From NCBI RefSeq assembly GCF_020010905.1, contig NZ_JAGJBY010000002.1, forward strand, positions 2,666,001 to 2,730,000: 64,000 nt of DNA. The letters are read 5' to 3'. A program made the translations under genes and the position numbers. Under the pieces are notes generated by a model, which saw nothing but the letters and a program-made list of their open reading frames with translations, did not search any database and was not told the origin of the DNA. Shown here in pieces: positions 41,529-49,846 of this stretch (position 1 is its first letter; each line of letters opens with the position of its first letter). Source of the DNA: Streptomyces acidiscabies (lineage in GTDB: Bacteria > Actinomycetota > Actinomycetes > Streptomycetales > Streptomycetaceae).

Positions 41529-42392
41529 TCAGTAACTGTCGCGGATCTCGCGCAGGATGTCCTGCGTACGCTGCGCCGACGCCGCGTGCGTCGTCATGTG
41601 GTCCAGGACTTCGAGGTGCGCCGAGACCTCCTTGCGGGAGTCGAGGTACAGCGCGCCCGTCAGGTACTCGGTGACGACCATGTCGGGGAGTTCGGGTTCG
41701 GCGAAGCGGAACAGCGAGAACGGCGCGTACGTCCCCGGGTGGGGGCCCGCAGCGAACTCGGCGACCTGGAGCGTGACCCGGTCGCGCCGGCTGAACTCCA
41801 GGAGCCTGTCGAGCTGTTCGCGCATCACCGAGCCGTCGATGCTGACCGGGCGGCGCAGTACCGTTTCGTCCATGACGGTCCACAGGTGCGGCGGGGTGTC
41901 GCGCTCCAGGAGGGACTGGCGGGCGATGCGCAGCGTGACGTGCCGCTCGATGGTCTCCGGGGTGGTGTGCCCGACCGTCCCCGCCTCCAGGACAGCGCGC
42001 GCGTAGCGCTCGGTCTGGAGGAGGCCCGGCACGAAGTGCGGCTCGTAGGAGCGGATCATCCGCGCCGCGCCCTCCAGGCTGACGTAGAGGCTGAACCACT
42101 CGGGCAGCACGTCGTGGAACCGCTGCCACCAGCCGGGCCGGTTGGCGTCCTCGGCGAGCATGACGAACGCCGCCGCCTCGTCGTTCGGCACGCCGTACGT
42201 CTCCAGCAGGACCTGGACGTACGGGATCTTGAGGGCTACCTCGGCGGTCTCCATCCGGCGGACCGTGGCGGGCGCCACCCGCAGGGCGCGGGCCGCCTCC
42301 TCCCGGCCGAGGCCGGCCGTCTCCCTCAGCTCCTGGAGCCGTCTGCCGAGTACCACCTGGCCCACGGTGGGCGCGGGTCGCCGCTCACTCAC
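41529..42392 (-). CDS. XRE-type regulator with DUF5753 domain
   Basis: 287 aa. The helix-turn-helix is near residues 14-70 (LGRRLQELRETAGLGREEAARALRVAPATVRRMETAEVALK), and the rest is the DUF5753 domain (RMIRSYEPHFVPGLLQTERYARAVL, then ETVLRRPVSIDGSVMREQL). This is the WhiJ-like class found in dozens of copies in Streptomyces, usually next to a small DUF397 partner gene. No such partner is seen here. GTG at 42392 has GGGGAGA upstream. Convergent with the rhomboid gene. Confidence 0.9.
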   Translation of the reverse strand: MSERRPAPTVGQVVLGRRLQELRETAGLGREEAARALRVAPATVRRMETAEVALKIPYVQVLLETYGVPNDEAAAFVMLAEDANRPGWWQRFHDVLPEWFSLYVSLEGAARMIRSYEPHFVPGLLQTERYARAVLEAGTVGHTTPETIERHVTLRIARQSLLERDTPPHLWTVMDETVLRRPVSIDGSVMREQLDRLLEFSRRDRVTLQVAEFAAGPHPGTYAPFSLFRFAEPELPDMVVTEYLTGALYLDSRKEVSAHLEVLDHMTTHAASAQRTQDILREIRDSY

Positions 42393-42499
42393 GCCACGTC
42401 TCCCCTGCGCGTCGAGAACTGTGTGCAGTGTGTCATGTTCCGGTGTGCGTCTCACGGGGGTGAAGAGAGAAACGGGAGCGAGACTGTGGGTGCATGATG

Positions 42500-42542
42500 T
42501 GTGACATATGGTACGCCACTTGGCTGGTCTGTGACATGTCAC
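42500..42542. promoter_or_regulatory. TGTGACAT direct repeats and palindrome upstream of the XRE gene
   Basis: TGTGACAT occurs at 42500-42507 and 42530-42537, 30 bp apart (about three helical turns). The second copy is part of the perfect palindrome GTGACATGTCAC (42531-42542). The block lies 108-150 bp upstream of the XRE-DUF5753 start and is a plausible operator. Confidence 0.45.
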
Positions 42543-42590
42543 GGACCGTGGTTTTACCTTTCCGGTGCCGGCCCTTGTCTTGACGGACCG

Positions 42591-43418
42591 TCAGGAACCT
42601 GGCTCCTGAAGGTACTTCGCGGTCGCCGGGTCGGCCGGGAGGAACGTCTCCACGGCCAGTTCGGCGACCGTCACGTCCATCGGGGTGTTGAACGTGGAGA
42701 TCGACGACACGAACGACAGGGTCCGCCCCTCGTGCGTGATCCGCAAGGGCAGCGCGAACGCCGGGGCGGCGGGGGCGGGTTCGGCCTCCGGCGTTCGCCG
42801 CGGCACCGGGTACGCGGCGACCTCGTCGTACAACTCCCGCAGCTTCGGTGAGCGTTGCAGGGCCAGCTGGCGTTCCATCTGGTGCAGGAGGTGGCCGCGC
42901 CACTCGGGGAGGTTGAGGATGCGCGGCGCGAGGCCCTCCGGGTGCAGGGTCAGGCGCATCGCGTTGAGCGGGGGAGTCAGGAGGGTGTCCGGGACGCCGT
43001 CCAGGAGCATCGCGATGCCCCGGTTCGCGGCGACGACCGTGTAGACGCCGTCCACCACCAGGGCCGGGTACGGCTCGTAGCCCTGGAGCAGCTGGTCCAG
43101 GCCCGCGCGGACTCCCGCGAGCGCCGGGTCGTCGAGCGGGGTCTGCGCGTAGCGCGGGGCGTAACCCGCCGCCAGCAGAAGGGCGTTGCGCTCGCGGACC
43201 GGAACCTCCAGGTGCTCGGCGAGCTTCAGCACCATGTCCTCGCTCGGTTTTGAGCGTCCCGTCTCGACGAAGCTGATGTGCCGGGCCGAGGAGTCCGCGC
43301 GGAGCGCCAGCTCCAGCTGGCTGACCTTGCGGTGCTCCCGCCAGGCGCGCAGCAGAGGTCCGACGCCCTGTCCGGGGGCGGCGGAAGGGGGCTCGGTGCC
43401 ACTCACGACCATGGTCAT
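42591..43418 (-). CDS. XRE-type regulator with MmyB-like ligand-binding domain
   Basis: 275 aa. HTH residues ~15-75 (LLRAWREHRKVSQLELALRADSSARHISFVETGRSKPSEDMVLKLAEHL), then the MmyB-like domain: ALLLAAGYAPRYAQTPLDDPAL, LVVDGVYTVVAANRG, NAMRLTLHPEGLAPRILNL. Proteins of this layout regulate antibiotic or redox-related genes, binding fatty acid-like ligands in the known structure. ATG at 43418 has no clear ribosome binding site; a leaderless mRNA is possible. It is a tandem neighbour of the XRE-DUF5753 gene, separated by about 200 bp. Confidence 0.9.
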   Translation of the reverse strand: MTMVVSGTEPPSAAPGQGVGPLLRAWREHRKVSQLELALRADSSARHISFVETGRSKPSEDMVLKLAEHLEVPVRERNALLLAAGYAPRYAQTPLDDPALAGVRAGLDQLLQGYEPYPALVVDGVYTVVAANRGIAMLLDGVPDTLLTPPLNAMRLTLHPEGLAPRILNLPEWRGHLLHQMERQLALQRSPKLRELYDEVAAYPVPRRTPEAEPAPAAPAFALPLRITHEGRTLSFVSSISTFNTPMDVTVAELAVETFLPADPATAKYLQEPGS

Positions 43419-43544
43419 GCGGATGACCGTATCCGAACGGCCGTACGGGGGAACCGGTTGCGGGAAAAGGGGAGTGCGTCGGTTGGTAACCGGTTGCTGG
43501 TGGCAGGCTGGGAGAACGCCCGCAGCCAGGAAAGGGAAGCCGCC

Positions 43545-43850
43545 ATGCCCGCCGAACCGTTGTCCCGGGAAGAGGTCGAGGAGCAGCTCGCCGGACTGCC
43601 CGGCTGGGCCGTCGAGGGCGGTGCCCTCGGCTGTCGGTACCGGTTCTCCTCCCACTTCGCCGCCACCGCCTTTGTCGTCCATGTCGCCAGGGTCCAGGAC
43701 GAGTTGAACCACCACTCCGACCTCACCCTCGGGTACGACACGGTGACTCTGGCCGTCCGTACCCACGACGCCGGGGGCGCTCTCACCGCCCTCGATTTCC
43801 AACTCGCCCGGCGGGTGCGGGAGTCGGCGGTCGCTCACGAGGCGCGTTGA
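43545..43850 (+). CDS. Pterin-4a-carbinolamine dehydratase family protein
   Basis: 101 aa, the full length of the PCD/DCoH family. LAGLPGWAVEGGALGCRYRF opens the fold, and ELNHHSDLTLGYDTVTLAVRTHDAGGALTALDFQLA includes the paired His56-His57 and the HDAGG motif that form the active site. It dehydrates 4a-hydroxytetrahydrobiopterin; in bacteria lacking aromatic hydroxylases its job is unclear. ATG at 43545 has AAAGGGAAG upstream. The methyltransferase begins one base after its stop. Confidence 0.88.
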   Translation: MPAEPLSREEVEEQLAGLPGWAVEGGALGCRYRFSSHFAATAFVVHVARVQDELNHHSDLTLGYDTVTLAVRTHDAGGALTALDFQLARRVRESAVAHEAR

Positions 43851-43851
43851 G

Positions 43852-44595
43852 TTGCTCGACTACGACAAGGAGGCCGAGCGGTACGACGCGCTGCGGGGTG
43901 GGGAGCCTCGGGCGGAGGCCGCTGCCGGGGCCGTGCTCGGGCTGATTCCCCAAGACGCCCGTACCCTCCTCGACTTGGGGTGCGGGACCGGCATCGTGAC
44001 CCGCCGGATTGCCGCTGCCCGGCCGGGGTTGAGGGTGGCCGGTGCGGATCTGACGTACGGGATGGCGCGGTATGCGGCGGCTCGGCTCCCCGGTGCGATC
44101 GTCCTTGCGGACAGTCGGCAACTGCCCTTCGGGGAAGGGCGGTTCGATGCCGTGACCAGTGTCTGGCTGCTTCATCTTCTGCCCGAGCCGGACGACGTCC
44201 GCCGTACCGTCGCCGAGTGCGCGCGGCTGCTGCGGCCCGGCGGGGTGTATGTCACGACGGTCGACAAGGGGCCCTCGCACAACGTGGGGAGTGACATCGA
44301 TGCCATCCTCGCCGGGCGTCCCAGGTCGCCGGTGCCGGACAGGTCCGAGGTGGTCGAGGGGTACGCCGCCGAGGCGGGGCTCAGTCCAGCGGGCGAGGCG
44401 AGGTTCACCGGGCGGGGGCAGGGGCGCAGCCCACGCCGGACCATCAGCGATCTCAGGCGGGGCTGGTTCATGACCCTGCCGCCGGGGCACCCCCTCGCGC
44501 CCGGCTTCGAGGAACGGCTCGCCGCGCTGCCGGACCAGGAACGACCGCGCCCGGAACCGGAGTTCAGGCTGAGGGCGTTCAGGAAAACGCCGTAG
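43852..44595 (+). CDS. Class I SAM-dependent methyltransferase (TTG start)
   Basis: 247 aa. Motif I is TLLDLGCGTGIVTRRIA (residues ~38-54), then RVAGADLTYGMARYA, IVLADSRQLPFGEGRFDAVTSVWLLHLL, and LLRPGGVYVTTVDK. The long C-terminal tail includes an Arg-rich stretch. The only in-frame start that fits is TTG at 43852, one base after the PCD stop, with GAGG nine bases upstream, so translation is coupled to PCD. The substrate is unknown. Confidence 0.82.
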   Translation: MLDYDKEAERYDALRGGEPRAEAAAGAVLGLIPQDARTLLDLGCGTGIVTRRIAAARPGLRVAGADLTYGMARYAAARLPGAIVLADSRQLPFGEGRFDAVTSVWLLHLLPEPDDVRRTVAECARLLRPGGVYVTTVDKGPSHNVGSDIDAILAGRPRSPVPDRSEVVEGYAAEAGLSPAGEARFTGRGQGRSPRRTISDLRRGWFMTLPPGHPLAPGFEERLAALPDQERPRPEPEFRLRAFRKTP

Positions 44596-44671
44596 AACCC
44601 GGCAACTTCCGTACCCCCGGCGGCGACTGACCCACCAGAAGCCATCCGCCCCTCCGGGAGGTACCCCCACC

Positions 44672-46549
44672 ATGCAGCACCCGCACCGAAGGAAGCCCAC
44701 CCCCCGCCACAGACACCCCCTCGCCCTCCTCGCCGCAACAGCCCTCGCCGCGACCGGACTTGTCACCCTCACCCCCCACCCAGCCACCGCCGCCACCGCC
44801 CGCCAGGTCGAGGCCCTCGACCGAGGCGTGGTCAGTGTCCACACCGACGCCGGGAACCTGGTCAGCTGGCGGTGGCTCGGCACCGACTCCAACGACGTTT
44901 CCTTCAACGTCTATCGAGCCGGTACGAAGGTCAACTCCACCCCGGTCACCGGCTCGACGAACTACTTCCACTCCGGCGCCCCCAACCAGGCCGACTACAC
45001 GGTCCGCGCGATCGTCGGCGGCGTCGAGCAGGCCGACTCCGTGCACGCGGTCCAACTCCGCACCGGATACAAGGACGTTCCGATCTCCCCGCCCGCAGGC
45101 GGCACGACCCCCGACGGCGTCGCCTACACCTACGAGGCGAACGACGCGTCCGTGGGCGACCTCGACGGAGACGGCGCGCTGGACTTCGTCCTCAAGTGGC
45201 AGCCGACCAACGCGAAGGACAACTCCCAGTCGGGGTACACCGGGAACACGATCCTCGACGGGATCAAGCTCGACGGCACCCGGCTGTGGCGTATCGACCT
45301 GGGCCGCAACATCCGTTCCGGCGCGCACTACACGCAGTTCCAGGTGTACGACTACGACGGCGACCGCAAGGCCGAGGTCGCCGTGAAGACGGCCGACGGG
45401 ACGGTCGACGGCGGTGGCACGGCGATCGGCAACTCCGGTGCCGACCACCGCAATTCGAGCGGGTACGTGCTGTCGGGGCCGGAGTACCTGACGATGTTCA
45501 ACGGCCAGTCGGGACGCGCGATGCAGACCGTCGACTACGTCCCGGCGCGCGGCACGGTCTCGTCCTGGGGCGACTCGTACGGCAACCGGGTGGACCGATT
45601 CCTCGCGGGTACCGCCTACTTGGACGGCGCCCGGCCCTCGCTGGTCATGGCGCGCGGGTACTACACGCGAACCGTGATCGCGGCCTGGGACTGGCGAGGC
45701 GGCGCCTTCACGCGCCGGTGGACCTTCGACACCGCCTCGTCCACCAACTCCGGCAAGGGGTACGACGGTCAGGGCTCGCACAGTCTCTCCGTCGGGGACG
45801 TCGACAACGACGGCCGGGACGAGATCGTGTATGGCGCGATGGCCGTCGACGACAACGGCAACGGGCTGTGGACCACGAAGACCGGTCACGGCGACGCGCA
45901 GCACCTCGGCGACCTCGACCCCTCGCACGCGGGCCTGGAGTACTTCAAGGTCTCCGAGTCGACGTCCCAGCCAGCCGAGCTGTACATCAACCCCGCGAAC
46001 GGCACGGTCAATTGGCGGCTCGCCGCCTGCTGCGACAACGGGCGCGGCGTCGCCGGTGACATCTGGGCCGGCAACGACGGCGCCGAGGTCTGGTCGGCCT
46101 CGGACACCTCGATCCGCGACGAGGCGGGCGCGGCCAAGGGGCGCGAGCCGTCCAGCACCAACTTCCTGTCCTGGTGGGACGGCGACACCGTCCGTGAACT
46201 CCTCGACGGCACGCACATCGACAAGTACGGCCCCTCGGCGGACACGCGGCTGCTGACCGGCTCGGGCGTCCACTCCAACAACGGCACGAAGGCGACCCCC
46301 GCGCTGTCCGGCGACATCCTCGGCGACTGGCGTGAGGAAGTGGTCTGGGCGACGTCCGACAACACGGCCCTGCGGATCTACTCGACGCCGTACGAGACGT
46401 CCACGAAGATCACGACCCTGCTGCACGACCCCATGTACCGCACGGGCCTGGCCTGGCAGAACACCGCCTACAACCAGCCCCCGCACCCCAGCTTCTTCAT
46501 CGGCGACAAGATGCCGACCGCGCCGAGGCCGACGGTGTACACGCCGTGA
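44672..46549 (+). CDS. Secreted rhamnogalacturonan lyase (PL11)
   Basis: 625 aa. A His/Arg-rich start and the hydrophobic core LALLAATALAATGLVTL, ending HPATAATA, form a signal peptide. The rest is the eight-bladed PL11 propeller: RQVEALDRGVVSVHTDAGNLVSWRWLGTD at the start, ANDASVGDLDGDGALDFVLKWQPTNAKDNSQ, GSHSLSVGDVDNDGRDEIVYGAM, and many calcium-binding DxDxD loops. It cleaves the rhamnogalacturonan I backbone of pectin by beta-elimination. There is no CBM. ATG at 44672 with GGGAGG upstream. A strong terminator follows. Confidence 0.93.
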   Translation: MQHPHRRKPTPRHRHPLALLAATALAATGLVTLTPHPATAATARQVEALDRGVVSVHTDAGNLVSWRWLGTDSNDVSFNVYRAGTKVNSTPVTGSTNYFHSGAPNQADYTVRAIVGGVEQADSVHAVQLRTGYKDVPISPPAGGTTPDGVAYTYEANDASVGDLDGDGALDFVLKWQPTNAKDNSQSGYTGNTILDGIKLDGTRLWRIDLGRNIRSGAHYTQFQVYDYDGDRKAEVAVKTADGTVDGGGTAIGNSGADHRNSSGYVLSGPEYLTMFNGQSGRAMQTVDYVPARGTVSSWGDSYGNRVDRFLAGTAYLDGARPSLVMARGYYTRTVIAAWDWRGGAFTRRWTFDTASSTNSGKGYDGQGSHSLSVGDVDNDGRDEIVYGAMAVDDNGNGLWTTKTGHGDAQHLGDLDPSHAGLEYFKVSESTSQPAELYINPANGTVNWRLAACCDNGRGVAGDIWAGNDGAEVWSASDTSIRDEAGAAKGREPSSTNFLSWWDGDTVRELLDGTHIDKYGPSADTRLLTGSGVHSNNGTKATPALSGDILGDWREEVVWATSDNTALRIYSTPYETSTKITTLLHDPMYRTGLAWQNTAYNQPPHPSFFIGDKMPTAPRPTVYTP

Positions 46550-46575
46550 CGCCGCGCTAGTCGGGCACCGATGCC

Positions 46576-46610
46576 GAGGCGGCCACCCCCACGAGAGGTG
46601 GCCGCCTCTT
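46576..46610 (+). terminator. Rho-independent terminator of the PL11 gene
   Basis: GAGGCGGCCACC (46576-46587) pairs perfectly with GGTGGCCGCCTC (46597-46608) around a 9-base loop, followed by TT. Confidence 0.85.
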
Positions 46611-46612
46611 AG

Positions 46613-46664
46613 CTGTCTCCGACTGTCTCCGGCTGTCTCCGGCCATCTCCGGCCGACTCCGGCG
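46613..46664. repeat. Degenerate 10-bp tandem repeat (CTGTCTCCGG)
   Basis: CTGTCTCCGA, CTGTCTCCGG, CTGTCTCCGG, CCATCTCCGG and CCGACTCCGG follow each other directly after the PL11 terminator. It is non-coding and adjacent to the lipoprotein stop. Confidence 0.65.
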
Positions 46665-46698
46665 CGCCTAGCCCCCGCCCGGCGCCCCCGGCCCCCGC

Positions 46699-46989
46699 TC
46701 ACTGCACCGACGGCGCCGGAATCACCTTCCCGTTCTCGTCCAGCGTCCGCGTCTGCCAGTACTCGTCCCACTTGTCCCCGACCTTCTTGGGAACCTTCCC
46801 CTCCGGGTACCGGGCCCAGCCCTTGTCCGGCTCCTGGCCGTTCGCGACGCAGGCGCTGCCCGCGTCGCCCACCGCCAGCGTCGGGTACTCGCCGTCGGAG
46901 CAGATCGACTCCTCGATGGAGCAGCCGGTCAGCAGGGTGCCGGCCAGCCCGGCGAGGGCGAGCAGCGGCAGAAGGCGGTGGCGCAACAT
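46699..46989 (-). CDS. SCO0607-family lipoprotein
   Basis: 96 aa. MLRHRLLPLLALAGLAGTLLTGCS is a lipoprotein signal with the lipobox LLTGC, so the mature protein is anchored by Cys23. The rest (EESICSDGEYPTLAVGDAGSACVANGQEPDKGWARYPEGKVPKKVGDKWDEYW) matches a small Streptomyces lipoprotein family that I know as SCO0607-like; its function is unknown. It contains two further Cys that could form a disulfide. ATG at 46989 with GGGAG upstream. It follows the GH74 gene on the same strand after 88 bp. Confidence 0.75.
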   Translation of the reverse strand: MLRHRLLPLLALAGLAGTLLTGCSIEESICSDGEYPTLAVGDAGSACVANGQEPDKGWARYPEGKVPKKVGDKWDEYWQTRTLDENGKVIPAPSVQ

Positions 46990-47077
46990 GGTGGGCTCCC
47001 TGGTCGGTGGATGTGACCAGCTTGCCGGAGACGCCACCGCCTCCTCATGAGTAGCCGTACTCATCCGTACTGGGTGA

Positions 47078-49738
47078 TCAGACCACCGTGCAGCTCTGAT
47101 CCCCCACCTTGAACGCGGCCGGTTTCCCGTTCGTCCCCGACCAGCTCCCCGTGAACCCGAAGCTCACGGACGCCCCGGCCGCGACGCCCCCGTTCCAGCC
47201 GACGTTCTTCGCGGAGACGGCCGCACCGGACTGCGTGTACTCGGCGTTCCACATGGACGAGATCGCCTGGGAGTTGGGGAACGACCACCCCAGCGCCCAC
47301 GAAGTCCACGCCGATGTACCGGTGTTGGTGAGTTTCACGTCCGCCTGGAACCCGCCGGACCACTGCCCGGTGATCGTGTAGGCGACCGAACAGGCGCCCG
47401 TGGGCTGAGGATCGCCCCCACCGCCTCCACCCCCACCGCCGCCGCTCGTGTCGGACGTGTCCCCGTAGATCACGCCCCGCCCGTTCGTGGAGACGTACAC
47501 CCGCCCGTACACCCGAGGGTCACCGGTGATCGCCCCACCCGTCCAACCCCACTGATGCGCATCGTCGTTGACCCGGACCCAGCTCACTCCCTTGTCCGTC
47601 GACCGGAAGATGCCCCGCACCCCGCCGATCTTCGCGCTGGTGAAGAGCGTCTGGTACGAGGCCCCGCTCGCCGCCTTCCCGAACCCGACCGTGTCGGCCT
47701 GTTCGACGTTCGACAGCTTCGTGAAGGTCGCCCCGGAGTCGGTGGAGTGCCACAGCCCGTACGCCGAGTCGCTCGCGCCGCCCGCCAGCCAGACGTCACC
47801 CTTCACGCCGGGCAGCGCCTTGAAGCGGACGCTGTCGCCCGAGGGCAGGCCGGTCGCGGCGGACGCGGTGAAGGTCGCGCCGCCGTCCGAACTGACGTAG
47901 AACTTGCCGGACTTGAAGCCGTAGAACGTCCGGGCGTCGACCCGGTCCGATTCGACGATCGCGCCCGTCGGGATCCCGGTGGACGCCTGCCAGGACGTAC
48001 CGAACCCGGTCGTGTACTGCACGCCGGTCCCCGCCGGGGACCACACGAAGCGGCTGCCGTCGGAGGACGCCGCGACCGTGCCGCCGCCGCTCACGCCCGA
48101 AGGGTCGCTCCCTGCAAACCAGTTGGCGCCGTTGTCGGTCGAAAACGCCACGTGTGGACCGGAGTCGAGGTCCCCGACGCGCACGACCGTGTTCGGGCTG
48201 GTCTCGGCGTAGTCGAGGCTCGTGGTCGTCGTGAAGTTCGGCTGCGTGAACATCATCGGCGGTACGGCCGTCAGGCTCGTGTGCCTGAACCCGCCGATGT
48301 CACCGAGCGCGCTGAGCAGGGGAGCGCCGGTCGGCGGCGAGGCGAGGTCGTTGACGGCCGTCTCCTCCAGGCCCTGCACCATCGGCTTGACGGTGAACTG
48401 GCCGCCGCTGTCCCAGTTCCCGAGGTTCTCGGTGCCGTAGACCGTCGCGCCCGTCCCGTACATCATCCGCGCCGAGTTGAACGGGTCGATCTCCAACGCC
48501 TCGGTCATCCAGCCGAGTTTGGGCGTCTGCTCGGGCGGCGACGGGTTCGCGCCCCAGGACAGCCACGGCGTCGAGGAGACGTCCATGGTGAAGCGGTTCG
48601 CGCGGTTCGGGTACGACGTGTAGTCCCACGCCTTCGTCCAGGTCGCCCCGGAGTCCGTCGAGCGGAAGATCTGCGTGTCCGGCCACCAGGAGCTGTACGC
48701 GGTCGCCATGACCGTACCCGGCTTCTGGCGGTCGACCGTCAGGCCGCTGAAGCCGAAGTAGGTGTCGGCCTCGGCGACGGGGCTGATGTTCGTCCAGGTG
48801 CCCGTGGCCGTCGCGTACCGCCACAGCTGGCCCTTGCCGCCGTCGTACGGGCCGCCCTTGTCGCTGTACGCGAGGTACAGGTTGCCGCCCGCCAACACCC
48901 CTTTGTGCGGGAGGTATCCGGTCGGCTGCCCGGCGAGGCGGGACCAGGTGGCGCCCGCGTCCGTGGAGCGGTAGACGGAGTTGTCCTTGTCGGCGACGCC
49001 CACGTAGATCGTGCGGGTCGCGTTGCCCGAGGTGCCCGTCGACTCGTCGAACGTGACCCAGACGACGCCCTGGTTGTCGTTGGCGTACCCGCTCGTGTCG
49101 GTCGGATCCTGCGCGTAGTTACCGGCGTTGGGGAACGCCGTCACCTGCGACCAGGTCACCCCCGAGTCCGTCGAACGCCACAGCCCCTTGCCGCTCGGCG
49201 CCGCCAGGTACAGCACGCTGTTGCGGTTCGGGTCGACGGCGAGGCGCTCGCCCATGCCCCGGCCCGGCATGTTGCCGCCGAGCTTGAACGGCAGGTCGGT
49301 CTTCTGCCAGGTCGCGCCCCGGTCGCCGGAGCGCAGGACCGCGCCGTTGCCGGGGTCCCAGCTGTTCGTGTACGTCCCTACGGCCGCGTACACCTTGTTC
49401 GCGTCGACCGGGTCCGCCGCGAGGCTCGCGACGCCGGTGTGGCCCCAGTCGGTCCAGCCGACCGAGTCCAGCAGCGGCGTCCAGGTCTTCGACGACTCCT
49501 GCCAGCGGTAGGCGCCGCCGATGTCGGTGCGCGCGTAGAGGAGGTTCTTCTCCTTGCGGCTGAACACGATGCCGGGGACGAAACCGCCCCCGTCGATGCG
49601 CGCGTTCTTCCAGGTGTACGACTCCGCCGCGAGCGTCGGCGCGGGGGCGGCGTCGGGGGAGGCGAGGGCGGACGGTGCTCCCGCGAGCAGACCGGCGGCG
49701 AGCGCCAGTACGGTCGTGAGGATGCGGGTTCTTCGCAC
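47078..49738 (-). CDS. Secreted GH74 xyloglucanase/endoglucanase with C-terminal CBM2
   Basis: 886 aa. A signal peptide covers about residues 1-28 (RRTRILTTVLALAAGLLAGAPSALA). The GH74 twin-propeller domain (about 38-765) has the catalytic acid/base motifs RTDIGGAYRW (Asp72) and ALGDIGGF (Asp480), and many Asp-box repeats such as FRSTDSGATW. A polyglycine linker then leads to a CBM2 (about 785-886) that binds cellulose, with the flanking cysteines in ACSVAYTI and DQSCTVV. It attacks xyloglucan. GTG at 49738 has GGAAGGA upstream. It lies 108 bp after GH48 on the same strand. Confidence 0.94.
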   Translation of the reverse strand: MRRTRILTTVLALAAGLLAGAPSALASPDAAPAPTLAAESYTWKNARIDGGGFVPGIVFSRKEKNLLYARTDIGGAYRWQESSKTWTPLLDSVGWTDWGHTGVASLAADPVDANKVYAAVGTYTNSWDPGNGAVLRSGDRGATWQKTDLPFKLGGNMPGRGMGERLAVDPNRNSVLYLAAPSGKGLWRSTDSGVTWSQVTAFPNAGNYAQDPTDTSGYANDNQGVVWVTFDESTGTSGNATRTIYVGVADKDNSVYRSTDAGATWSRLAGQPTGYLPHKGVLAGGNLYLAYSDKGGPYDGGKGQLWRYATATGTWTNISPVAEADTYFGFSGLTVDRQKPGTVMATAYSSWWPDTQIFRSTDSGATWTKAWDYTSYPNRANRFTMDVSSTPWLSWGANPSPPEQTPKLGWMTEALEIDPFNSARMMYGTGATVYGTENLGNWDSGGQFTVKPMVQGLEETAVNDLASPPTGAPLLSALGDIGGFRHTSLTAVPPMMFTQPNFTTTTSLDYAETSPNTVVRVGDLDSGPHVAFSTDNGANWFAGSDPSGVSGGGTVAASSDGSRFVWSPAGTGVQYTTGFGTSWQASTGIPTGAIVESDRVDARTFYGFKSGKFYVSSDGGATFTASAATGLPSGDSVRFKALPGVKGDVWLAGGASDSAYGLWHSTDSGATFTKLSNVEQADTVGFGKAASGASYQTLFTSAKIGGVRGIFRSTDKGVSWVRVNDDAHQWGWTGGAITGDPRVYGRVYVSTNGRGVIYGDTSDTSGGGGGGGGGGDPQPTGACSVAYTITGQWSGGFQADVKLTNTGTSAWTSWALGWSFPNSQAISSMWNAEYTQSGAAVSAKNVGWNGGVAAGASVSFGFTGSWSGTNGKPAAFKVGDQSCTVV

Positions 49739-49783
49739 GGTGGGGGTTCCTTCCTCGTGCGGCCATGTGCAGAAGGGCAACGA

Positions 49784-49818
49784 CCGGGCGACCCCCTGTG
49801 CGGGTGGGGGTCGCCCGG
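49784..49818 (-). terminator. 13-bp stem between GH48 and GH74
   Basis: CCGGGCGACCCCC (49784-49796) pairs with GGGGGTCGCCCGG (49806-49818) around a 9-base loop. It starts 28 bases after the GH48 stop. There is no T-tract, so it may be a terminator, a partial attenuator or an mRNA-stabilising stem. Confidence 0.6.
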
Positions 49819-49846
49819 CGCAGATACGCGAAGCCTCAGCGGGGAC

